From positions 5,627,260-5,691,259 of the forward strand of contig CM024178.1 of the NCBI GenBank assembly GCA_013433145.1: a stretch of DNA of 64,000 nt. Direction: 5' to 3'. Positions 48,210 through 60,900 of this stretch are shown here, one piece after another. The notes beneath the pieces are model-generated. The model worked only from the letters and a program-made list of their open reading frames with translations. It searched no databases and was not told where the DNA came from. The stretch comes from Ascaris suum (Eukaryota > Nematoda > Chromadorea > Rhabditida > Ascarididae). Both the position numbers and the translations under genes were made by a program. How positions within the stretch are numbered: the first letter of the stretch is position 1; each line of letters begins with the position of its first letter.

Positions 48210-50912
48210 TTGCGAATGCTCAGGATCTCGAAGTCAACAAGTGCAGAACAGCTTTATGACAACTTCAGAGCTTCAATGCTCTGGATATTATATGTCTCTG
48301 TGAAAAATAGGTTTTAGAGAAAGTATCCGGCTGGTTATTTGGGATCGAAGTATAGTGTATTCCGTTCAGACAGGTCTTGGGGTATGGAAAGGTGGGGTAG
48401 CACTACTTGGGAACTGGAATGTGTCACTGAATTCTGCACGTGATTTGGTGAGTGCATGTTTTTCTTGCGCAAATGCTTATCATTTTGGTCACCTGAGGAC
48501 ATATCGTCGACGGAGATTGTGATGTTCAGGATACTAGGGGGTTTTTGGATTGTTTAACTGACTGGTGCCTTGTTGTCCATGCTTCAATAAATGTTGGTGA
48601 TTTCAGTACTCGATTTTCCCGAATGAAGAGTCAAGACCTCAATATGCTCAGCGATTCTGTCGAAGAATATGGTCTAGTTAACTTCACCGGTGATCCTACT
48701 CGCGAAAATAGCCTTCTAGATCTGTTATTGCTTAGTACGGATGACGCTATAATAGGCAATCACCGATTAATTCCCAATTTTGAAACAAGTGATCACAGCA
48801 GTATTGATCTCGAAATTATTGAGTTAAGTCAATCGTTGCAATACTGGACATTGCGATTGAGTTAGATCAATGACTGTTTGCTAGGATTTGAGTGGGATTT
48901 TGAGTTGAGATCATGTTGTAGCTCAGAAGAGGTATATGCTGTATTTTTGGATTTGTCGAGCCGTGTTGTGGTCAAAACTGTCCCTTCACGAAGGAAGAGA
49001 ACGTTTGCTGCTCGAATGCCTTGATGTCTTCAGCATATCGCTCCGAAGCGATGCTTCTTATGGAAAGATAGGCTAAAAGCAAATAAAATGGCTGCCTTCC
49101 AGAAATGCTCTGAGGATTAGCGCAAAGCATGCAAGAAGTAAGCAAAAAACCGTGAAAGGCGCCTGTTTTTTTTCCGACAGTCGCAATGCGCTCCTGAGAT
49201 ACTTGAAAGTGAAATTAAGTCACGTTGCGTACTGCATTATAATCGTTACTACTGATAATGGTCCGTCTGTCTCCGAGGACTGTGCTAAATCGAAGCTATT
49301 TGCCTCTTTCCAGACAAATTTTCAAGTGGGACAACGATACCCTCCTCAGTCTAGTCCAAACGTGCAGCGTCACATGAATACCGTTGGGATAGATTTAGAC
49401 GTATTCAGAGCATCTATTTTCGAACTTAATAATAGGTGTCGTTTACACCAGACGGTATACCACAGTTCATCAAGGAAGTTGCTACTGGCCTTTGCTACCG
49501 TTTATGTCTTCTTTTTGGCACACTTTGTTATCGGATATTATTCCAAACCTTGGAAAACTGCAATTATGTTACCATTACCATAAAGATCTCTCTTAGACCG
49601 CATTTCTAGTTATCGCCTCATTAATTCCATGCCCATTTTACAATTCAGGTTTTGAGTCAACTCAACGTTTCCAACATCATCAGCGATAACAGCCGAATTC
49701 CTCAAAGAAAAGTCTGCATTTACACAGCTCATGTCATCCCACCACAACCCTGAAGCTGTCAACAACGATTTCCAAATAGAGGTGATCTAAGTTGATTTTG
49801 CCAAGGCTTTTAACTAGGTAACTAGTTCGGAGTTGCTCCTGAATTTGAAGGATTACGAGATAGGTGGCGCTATCTTAGCTTGTTTGAAAATTTTTTCTGC
49901 GGACGAAGTGCGAGGGCGAAAGTTGGGAAAACCTTGTGCTCGCCTTATTCTTTGCTCAGTGGGATGACGTACGGTAATTTCTGATGCCTCTTCGATTTCT
50001 GCTTTGTGTAAGCGACCTTCCAGAGAAGTTGCCAAGTCTTTCCGAGCTTTAAGTTGACAGCATTAAAATACATAAGCCTGTCGTCGAACCCATTGAACCC
50101 CAATATGATCACTAAGTGTCGCATCAAAACGTTGTTATGGCAGTTTATATTGGAAGGACGGCCACAGCTATGGCAGTTTGATGTATCGATTGGAAAAATC
50201 CTTTGCCTCAAAGTAAATTTCTCATTCGAATGTCCTCTCCTTTTATGTGGTCTCGATCTTTCTACAAAGGATTTGACGGAAGATTTGGATGCTTAAATGA
50301 GCGTCGACCTCAGCTTGCACAGTTCACCTGTTGGAGCTCCACGAGGGGGTGGGGCGGGGGGTGGGGGGGGGGGTGGTGCTCAAGTCGCACTACAGTTACG
50401 TAGAAAATCATCAGAAAGCTTTTTCTGCTCATTGCAATCCCATTTCGGAATACTGCACACAAGTTTGGTCGCCCTCTATGAAAAAGGATAATTGAGAAGG
50501 TTAAACGGCACTTCATTAAAGCTGCTTTTAGAATGGTATTTCGTGGATCAAAGAGAAGTAATTATCGGCAACGACTTCCTATTTTTGATTTAAAACCTCT
50601 GTGGCACTTGATTTTAAACCTCTACAAAATCACAGAGCTCAGTTCGATCTACATTTACGCTTCAATACTGTCAAAAGTTTTTCTGGAATTTCTTTCTAGT
50701 TTATTTTCTCTCTTGCAAGTTTACACAGTGCTCAGGGCTACACCTCCAGATTGAAAGGAAGTCAGCGAATCGAACTGAAGCGCTCAATTCATTTGCTTTC
50801 CGCGTTGTCTCCATTTGAAATTCTTTTAGCATATCATGCCGCTATGGTTCGCAAGTTGAGTTTTAAGCAGCGCCTAGAGCACTGCGATCTGGCTGCGATA
50901 TCTGCTCCTTGA
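48210..50912 (+). mobile_element. decayed CR1-type LINE, endonuclease to C-terminus
   Basis: A non-LTR retrotransposon of the CR1/Jockey type with the main domains in order but many stops and frameshifts. Endonuclease: NAQDLEVNK and SFNALDIICLCEK near 48210-48310, YSVFRSDR near 48350, then VGDFSTRF, GLVNFTGDPTRENSLLDLLL and PNFETSDHSSI (48590-48810). Linker/RT start: FFLAHFVIGYYSKPWKTAIM ending in LPLP (49511-49580), the classic W..A.V.PL.K block. RT: VDFAKAFN at about 49792-49815. C-terminus: the FKQRLEHCD block at about 50860-50890, then TGA at 50910. RT catalytic motifs further on are not readable. It lies between the NDUFB1-like gene and the CCP gene. No target-site duplication was identified. 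Confidence 0.88.
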
Positions 50913-51604
<692 letters not shown>

Positions 51605-51923
51605 CACCCTCGGCGACGATGCAAATAGCATCACCCACATCGTCCATTTCATCTTTTTCAATATTTTTCACTAATTGTTCCATTTTCTTGAATATTTTTT
51701 ACTGCATGTTTACGCACAGTTCTAAATCCATTTTGTGGCAAATACTGGAAAATAAAAGTGCCGATAATTGACGACGAAATTTTATAATTTACATTTCATT
51801 GTGCACCACTTTGTGAGAATAAAATTGGTTGCCCCAGCTGGTTCCACAAGTGCGCATTCAGTGAGCGAGCTGATACTGTATTCAAACGGCTTGCGGTTAA
51901 TACCTGAAGTCCATGGGTGCACC

Positions 51924-51930
51924 TTCGCAG
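51924..51930 (+). promoter_or_regulatory. candidate spliced-leader acceptor for the CCP gene
   Basis: TTCGCAG lies 39 bases before the ATG at 51970. This agrees with a trans-splice site and would remove the upstream in-frame ATG at 51913 from the message. That favours a signal-peptide start at 51970. Confidence 0.4.
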
Positions 51931-51969
51931 TCGCTAACTGAGGTCTCTGAGAGGCTGTCATCATTCCAT

Positions 51970-54900
51970 ATGCCGAGATGTATAGTTGCCATTGTTACTG
52001 TTCTACTGGTGCACGCAATTACTGCTGTTTACGTTATGATTGATAAGGTTGAGTATGAAGAATACGATTACTCGGTGAGTGAATTGCAGACGTTTATTGA
52101 AATATTTGTTGGGAATAAGTGTGGTACATTTGAGAGTAATAACTTAGGCGATAGAAGTCATGTCGCAATAGTACCTAGTTATTTTCGGGCTCTCTCGTCG
52201 GAATTTCTGATGTGCTGAAAGTCAAAATTGTAGAAAGAAGTTTAATCATTTCATTCATTCCTTTCTATCTAATAATGCTATAAGCCGAATTTTGTATTTA
52301 GATAATTTGAGCATATGCTTTTGCTGATTAATATTCTTCTGGGTCTAACAAAGAAATTTGCTTGATGTAAGACATGTGGGTGCAGAAAATAGCAAAAAAC
52401 AGCGATAAATTCGAGAAATTGAGATGCGAAGCTGAATGAGGAAGAGGAATTAAATCACTCTTATTCAAGGCGAGAAATGGAGGTCGAAGAGCGTGGGAAC
52501 GATGGGGTTTGGGGGGAGGGGGAAGAGATTTGTTTGTGAGGCTGTTTTACGGCCTCACTTGTTAAAATTTACAAGTTTAGGACCAGCCTGATGATTATGG
52601 TAATGAAGAAATGTTGTGGGGAAACGAACTGAATCCCCAATGGTGTGATCCTCCTCTGCTCAACGATACGTACGGTGATCGTTTCTCAGTAAGAAACTCA
52701 TTCATCAATCCCAACTCCAAAGGGCAGGTTGCTCTTACTTTGAATCATTTCTAAAACTGTAAAAATTATTTAAGGTCAAAAACTAAAATTCCACTTAACA
52801 CTGTTTATATAATGAAACTGACTAGAATTAGCGGAAATATTATGGGGTATTTTAAATAGTGGCTATTAAATAAAATGTTGCATTTCTATACTCAATTGAA
52901 TAAATCCAACGAGAAGAGTATTCAATATTTTTTACTATAGTGCATTCGGGCAGCTCATTAGACGTATGGGAAATTTGCTATCTATAAATAATTTATTATT
53001 AGACGAAGAATAATTTTACATTATAATATCAGTATAACTTTTTTCTATTTTCCCTCATTGATTTCCTTTAACACATCTGTGAAAAATTTTCTGCCAGCTT
53101 TGTAATTAAATTTCAATAAGGAAATGATTTGTGATCATTCATCGTGTTTAAATGTTAATTTCTAGTACGCAACAGAGACATTAATCGAGATGAGGTGTGG
53201 CGAAGGAAGACGCCTAAAACTGAACACTTCGCTTGTGCATCCATTGGTATGTCATTTGCATTCTACTCGACTTTCTTTGTCATTTCCTTTTTTCGCAAAC
53301 ATTTCTCGAGCAATTTTTAAAGAATTATTCATGAGATAGAAGTCACGCCCGGTGCGCCTTCCCACCTCAATGAAGTGCCAAAACCTATTTAGGCGGCTTA
53401 GGCACTTTACGTTATTTTTTTCATGCTTCCACATATTATCCTTCCCTTAGTTATGAACTAAATTTCAGCGGGCAGCCTATTTACGCTGCACTTTAAGTAC
53501 TCTAGCCCTCAGAGGTGAATGGGCACTGGTCGGTATGCTCGATTATTTCGCATCATTCACGCCTACTTGTACATCGGAAGCCGCAACGTTCGTCATCTGT
53601 GATCTGCCACACTTGAATCCCGATGAATTTGTGATAGATAGAAGCAAAAAAGCACGATTCTACAAACATAACGAAACACTAACCTTACGGTACAGTTCGC
53701 TTATATTTATTGCTGTTCAATTGCATGATTGGGCAGACAGACAACAGGCGACCAACAGTGTGCGTTGTGTTTGCCTGTGCGCATTTTCGCTTTAAGGCTT
53801 ATCTTGACATAACTTGCTGTCTATTTTTTATTCATCAAACAATTCGAATGTGATAGAGTTTCTGCGCTTTCTCAATTCAATTGTTCTTACGTTTTGAAGG
53901 CTTAGTATGACCTTTGATGCCGTAATCTCTAGAATCTAGGGGCCCAGTGACTGACCGATCTTAAATTTTCATATGAAATTCACCACTTGATATTTCGTCA
54001 CCGCTTTATTTGTCCGTCGTTACTCGATATATGATGAGGGTGTGCTGTGTTGCTTTACTCTAATTTCAACCTACTTCAAATTTTTGTCATAAATTTATGT
54101 GGTTCCCTTTCGTGTTTCATTTCACATTGTTTCTATTCACTTCAAGGGGAGGTAAGAAGGCTGTGGTGGAAGGGAGGGTGGGGGGGGGGGGCTGTAGGAA
54201 GGTGGTCAAGAGAACTAGCCTAACGAACCCAGTAATTTAAATTTCCAACACTGTGTTACTTTCTTTATATCTCTTCTGCCTAATTTAATTTATTATTCCC
54301 CACTGCTTTTATTAAAGGTACTGCGTTTCGAATTCAAACGTAATACTTGCCTCAACGCTACTACTCTTTCTCGACGTTTCATTTCATATCTAACTTAGTG
54401 AATTTTTATTTACGATATATGTAACTTACATTTATAATGAAGCATTACAATATTGATTGCTCTAATTTAATAAAATTGAATAGAAATTACACAGAATCTA
54501 ATCATAATGGGATAGAGTTGATGCTCGAAGCTGCAGCTGAATCGTTTTCTCGTTGAAGCTATGATTTCAGTAAATGATGATAAAGCACTTTTTCAGATAA
54601 GTTTTCTTCCACCATTGTTAAGTTTGATGTAGGGTTAATAAATGTTGTAGATGCGCAAAAAGTGATGCTCGCTTACTACCAAACGGGAGTCACACGTTGC
54701 GATGTGACGATACTGGATGGATTCATGAAGTCAACAAACGTCCTGTTGCCGATGTGTCCCCAGTTTGTGGTTGGTTAATGCTTATTTTTTTAGTTAGCTT
54801 AACTTGCGTTGGTTGGAGATTTTATACTTAATGATGACTCAGACAAACTACCACATATGGCATGAAGGTATGTTATATGATGCGTGCTTATATAAATATA

Positions 54901-57900
54901 TGGTGCTTAGCATACTTGGCCATTGAAAACATGGATCAGTTGTAAAGCATTCGTCCGGCAAACAAAAGGTTATGCGTTCGCGCTTATTTCCCGATAAAGT
55001 TTTCAAATGTCATCGATAAGAATTTGCGTTTTTCTTTGATGCATCTTTTCTACGCCTTCTAAATATCATTTCAAATTCTATTCAAAAGATTATAAATGCT
55101 CGTGTTCCGGATTGACAAGTGAAATAGGTAGAAATGCAAGCCTCATAAAGTTCTGCAATTTGCAAGAGCAGAAAGGTTTTCTATTATTTTTAAAATTTTC
55201 AGTGAATTCAATCGAAAATACTTTTAGTAAATTTTTTTCAGTATAAATTTAGGGTTCGAATTTAATTTTTTCCTAACTTTTATTTCCTTCTTATATAGAA
55301 TCTAAGCGATGCTTGCGGTTATTTATGATAAATGGTGAGTGTTGCTGATGTGTTGCTCTTTGATATCTTCCACATTGCTTCGTGAATCTCCCGTTCAAAA
55401 TTTAGTGACAAAATTCACTTATCGCCAAATATAAGCGGCCAATATTTGTTGTTTTAACACAAATATTCCATATAAAAGTCCATTTGTTTTATCGTTGATG
55501 ACACTCATCGCTTCATGATGTATGGTCAATTAGAAAGTTTAATTTGGCATTGCATTCCATACTCTTTCCAGCTAGAATTTTCTCACTTTATGTGTTGAAG
55601 CACTACGAGATTCCACGTTGTGTGGCACTCGTTTTTTCAATTACTGTAAAATAATTTCGATTCATATGGTCATATAAATTTCCAACAGTTTCAATAAAAG
55701 ATAATCACTTTGATTTCTTAGAATCGAACTCAACAGCAAAATAAACGAATCAACCACTCTTCAGGGTGGTGTTACAAAGAATGAAGAGGAGGAAGGGTAG
55801 TGATGGCTATGAACGAGAAAGGAGAAGAGGGAAAATAAAACGGGATGAGGAAAAAAACTTCTGTTATAACTAAAAAAAACTTCGTTATTTTATGGTGCTT
55901 CTTTAAACAAACAAAAGGTTTAAGAAGCTTAGAAAAAGATTAACAAAAATATTTACTTGAGTTTTTTTGCAGTATGAACCAAATTTTTGTAGAAATTAAT
56001 ATAGCTCGAATTTTATTCTAAATCATTTGAATTATCTCTTGACTATGGGTGACAGAAATCAAAAAACTCCATTGCGAATGTGAAAGCATATATCCATTCG
56101 ACGGTATTTATAGTCCTGTAAATTGCGAGATCATATCAAATACTGACATCCCCTCCCCCCACCACCACCACCACTCACCCATCATTCCTCCTTCCCCACT
56201 CTGTTCTTCCTTCCCTTCCCCTCCTCCTTCCGTTCAATTTCCTCCACGTCTCTATCAATTTTAGGGAAAGTTTTAACACTAAAATTTGTAGTGTATACTT
56301 TCAAATTGTCAGGGATGACTTCTTTGTGGAATCTGCGCTTTAGACTGCTAAAAGTTTTCTAGTTTCAGTGACCGAAAAATAGTGAACTTTGATGAGCAGC
56401 TGAAGTGCCTGAGAAAAGAAATCGAAAAATTGCTAGTGATTCTGAAGTTCCGAAATTTCCAAATTCTAGTGGCTCGTATGACGTCTTCGCCAAATGCGCG
56501 AAATTTGCAATCCTTTCAGTGTTTAGTCAAGGTTTTTCAAGTTTTTCCAATGCATTTTTACCATTTCGTTGTAACTCACTTTCTGAACGTGCAAAATTCA
56601 TCGGCGATTTAATACTCGTCCATTTCACTTACAGTCCCTTAATTAAAAGGTGGAAGTCGAGGTGCGGAGGGTGAAAAGCGGTTGGAGGAGAGGAAAGGAG
56701 AAGGAAGAGATGGATATTTGCGCATATTTCATGTTCTTTTCTCTAATGGAAGCTAAGGAATTGATTTTCCTCTAAGATAAGGAGGCAATACGTACAAAAA
56801 TAAACACATCCTGTTAAAGTTTCAAGAAAACCCTCATAATATTTAAATTTCTCATAGTTGACATGCAAAAAATTTCACATCATTCAATTTTTTTCTGTTA
56901 CAGTAACGCATTCGAGATGCACTCTACAGCAAATTCCGAAATATTTACAGTACGCCGTTAATGGATCGATTTGTAATGGAAGCAGCGAACTTTGTCCATC
57001 GAATAACGAAACGCTATCCATTGGATTTAAGGTTGGAATCTTCACTTATGAAAATTAGTTGTTCATGTGTTTAACACCGTTGCATTTACTCCAGAGAGAA
57101 GCTTCTGGCTGGTCAAATCCAATGCATAGGTTGATCTAGGTATTCGACTCGCATTGATTTTATTTCTTGAAGCCAATAAAGAGCCGATTGCATTCTCTCG
57201 AGCCTGAGAGATGCCATTTCGTAGACACGTTTTTCTGAGCCAAACTAGAGCTCCACCTTGTCTTCGCCTTTCATCATCTCGACACCCACTTCGTTTCTTT
57301 CCTTTCTTCTAATTCATTCTCTGTTTTTGCTCAGTTTTATCAGGGAGTCGAAGTGAAAAAACGAAAAATGAGAATGGGGATATTTTATCGGCTGTTCAAC
57401 CTAGTATGTGACCACAATGAACTGTCACGGAACAAACATTCCTCCTTATCTTACCTCTCTGTTTTCTCCCACCTCTCCCCTGAGTTTAGCGACAAGGGAG
57501 AAGGGCCTCTAAATAGTCGCTACATCCTTGCATATAGCGTTTATATAAAGTGAAGTGAACTCAAACCTGGATGAAGAACCCCATTCTGCATTAAAAGTTT
57601 CTCCTTCCCTTGCAACCTTAAATGGGAGAGGGGGAGGAAAAGAAACTGTGTTTCAATCCGTCCATACCTTATTGTGCTTTGCGCCTGAAGAATTTCCTAA
57701 AGTCAAGGAATGAGACCTCTGTTATTCGAGACATTATTTGCAGTTATTTTGTGTAAAAAGTAATTCCCGGCTTTTTTCTTTTATGTGTCTGTATTAAATT
57801 GCATAAGGGAGCGATTCAGTTCGGTGCTACTCGCGGCCCGAAAAATTATTGCCATGGTCCCTTTTTGGTATTGTCGGTTAAAATGTATTCAGTATTTAGT

Positions 57901-60900
57901 ATGCTAAAATATTTGTATTCATTGTGAAAATATTTGTATAAAATGTAAAATATTAAAAAAATAAAATATATATAAAAGCCATGTATTCAGTTCGGTGCTA
58001 AAATCGACAGTGTCGTTGTCGGAAAGTTGCTTGTAAGCTCCGTGTTTTGAAAACATGCTCCTAAGGAGTCTATGAAGAAGCACAATGGTGTCCATTTAAG
58101 GTCACTCTAAGTTGTAAATCGCAATCGCTTCGTTTAAATGGTCACTCAGAAGTCATTTGCGCGGAATCACAAATCGTCGATGGTTCTATGTGGCATCCGA
58201 TTAAATGGCCTCTTTGTTCTTCGAAACGTAACTTTTATCATTACAGTTCAACAATTTTTAAAAAGTTTTTCAATATTCTGTTTTTACGACGTATGCGTCA
58301 GGTAATAGTGATGTGACCTATATGAAAGGCTTCACGCAATATCATCGGCCAATGCGTATATTGCATTTTATTATGTGAGCTGTCTGTAATGCTTTTTTGC
58401 ATATGCTGAGTCATCAGTGGAGCGCAATGCCAGACGCCAAAGTGTATCCGATGAGGAGTGGAACCAGTGTTTGTCCGGATCATTGAAGGTACACTATCCG
58501 ATTCGCACAACGAAATCACTCTCTTTGAAGCACCATCAGCTCTCGAAGGAATCTTGAGAAAGATGGAAACTGCAGATTGTTTTGATGTAGAAGGCGAAGA
58601 ACCCCAGATGTTTCCCTTTGCGGACGACGTGTACTCGTTGCCGATGACCCAAAAAGTTCCATCATTCACTGAATAAGCTCAACAAAAATGCCAAGAGAGT
58701 TAGGCTCTGCATTCACAAAGCAAACGAAGTGGATGAAGAATGCATTCTCTCCTCAGTTTCCCATGAGGCTCGATAGTGAGAACATTGAGCTCTTGGAACA
58801 GCATGTATGCTTGGGACAGAATGTGCAAAAGAAAAAACGACTTGGGTCAGGAGCTAAGCAGAAGAAAAAGAGCGGGGTGGCTAGCCTTCACCAAGCCGGC
58901 GTCTCCTATGACACAAAGACAGCAGTTCCGTAAAAGCAAAACTCTTCAATTCCACGGTTCGGTTCTCCCTGTTTTTCTTTATGGGTGCAGAACGTGGAGC
59001 ATCGTGCTCGCTGAAGAAAATAAACTAGTGGAATAAAACAAATTCCAGCGAGTAATGGAAAGGCTAATGGAAGGTATCAACAAACTACAACACATCACAA
59101 ATGAAGAGTTGTGTTCAAAATCCAGGTTAGAGGATATCGCTGAAGAATGCATAAAAGGAAACTAAGGTGGGCTGCTCACGTAACCAGGTTAAGCGACAAT
59201 AGATGGACGAGGCGAATCCTTGAATGGTATCCAAGAGACGTAAAACAACCACGCGGCAGACCATCAACAAGGTAGGAAAACCGGCTGCGACATCTATTTG
59301 GAGTTACTTGGATGCAGAGGACTCAAAACCGGGGTAGATGGAAGAGTTGCCAGCTGCATCGATGGAGGGAGCGACGAAACCGATGATATCACGGCTTTTC
59401 AAAGTATTCAAAGTATGCTGCGTCATACCACCTTCGCACTGAGGAATGAAATTTTCCATCCATTCACGACATTATTCGGGTGTCTAAAGGCGGCGTTGGT
59501 TTCTTTTTCGGGAAGGGAGGGTGCAGATGAATGCATCTTATATGCTAAAGATATTTATACATGCACAAGTACATATGTATATATGTGTATGTTTATGTAC
59601 ATTTATAAACATATATGTACATTTGCATACCTACACAAATAAATTTATATTTATGCACATATATACATATATGTAATACATGGCCCCTTTCTTTAGAATC
59701 ATGTAAAGCTTTTGCATGCGAGGGGTAGTGTGCAGGATCGAGCTCATTGGAGCGCTTTGTGGGCCTATTAAAATAAACGAGACGAATCACATTTGGCACC
59801 GTTTTTGGATAAAGAGAGTCGATAGGAGAATAACGACGCAGTTTCGAGTTTTTCATAACATTAAACGGCTGTTACTTTGCAATGGTCAACAGAAAAGAGC
59901 TTTCGTGTTGCAAGCCGATCGAATTTGTTGAACTTCAATTGCAGCTTCCGTTAAAATGTGTGCAAAGATGAGAGCATTAGAATACGTTCACTTCAGGTTG
60001 ATCAATGAAATGCCATCGGTTAAATTGATTCTCATATACCTGTTGCTTGAAGCATTCCTGCTTTTCGCTTCCCTTTCATTACTTTCCTTCTTTTCCCATA
60101 CCTCCACTCCTGTAACGAATGTTTTGATCATTCTTGAGGATAAACTTTGCCATGGCTTTTTATTTAGTCACGTTTTCAGGACTGTGCTATGTGGACACTT
60201 ATTTTTTCCAAGGTTTTAGGGAATCGGTGTGCAATACCATCCATGATTTTCACCCATTTAACACAACCTTTTTATATTTGTTTCATACTTTTTATGGATT
60301 AGCAAGCTTTTTCCCTGTAAATGAGTTGTGTTTCAATTTGTATTTTTTAAAATGTTTTAATAGTTTGAAAGGAACTCCACGATTCGTTTATTCTCACTTT
60401 GCATGTAAATGTTATGCAAAATTACTTCGGGAACTCTTTCAGTAAACCCTAGATTCTCTTTCAATTTGTTCGTGCTCGCGACCGTATTAAAAGTAGAAGC
60501 CCATACGTCCTTTGTGTTGATGGAGAACCGCTCAACTGACTTTCTTCTGCTCTGATGTCATTCTATAGTGACCTTTCTAGATTTCGAATCAGGCATTGCC
60601 GAAAACGTTCGCTCTTAACTTTATTAAGAAACTGTATGTAGTTAGTCCTCAAAATTCTGTTTTTTTCTTTTTTCTTGGAACTCATAGGCGCTAAGCCTAT
60701 AAGTGCAGCTGACACTTTATGCGCATTGCGTCCCCAAGCGTCGTGAAAGCTAAGGGCCCCTTCTTCAATCGCGGTCTCGAATACACAGTTTCGACATCTC
60801 GCAAAAGTAGCGTTCTCGGTTTCTGGCAGAGGTGATGCGGTATTCCATCTTTTGTAATGTAATTACTTTAATTTATCATTACATTTAATTTTATCTCATC

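Noticed and set aside
50297..50491. Gly-rich frame over a G-tract
   Set aside because: The glycine run is only the G-tract translated, and it sits inside the decayed LINE.
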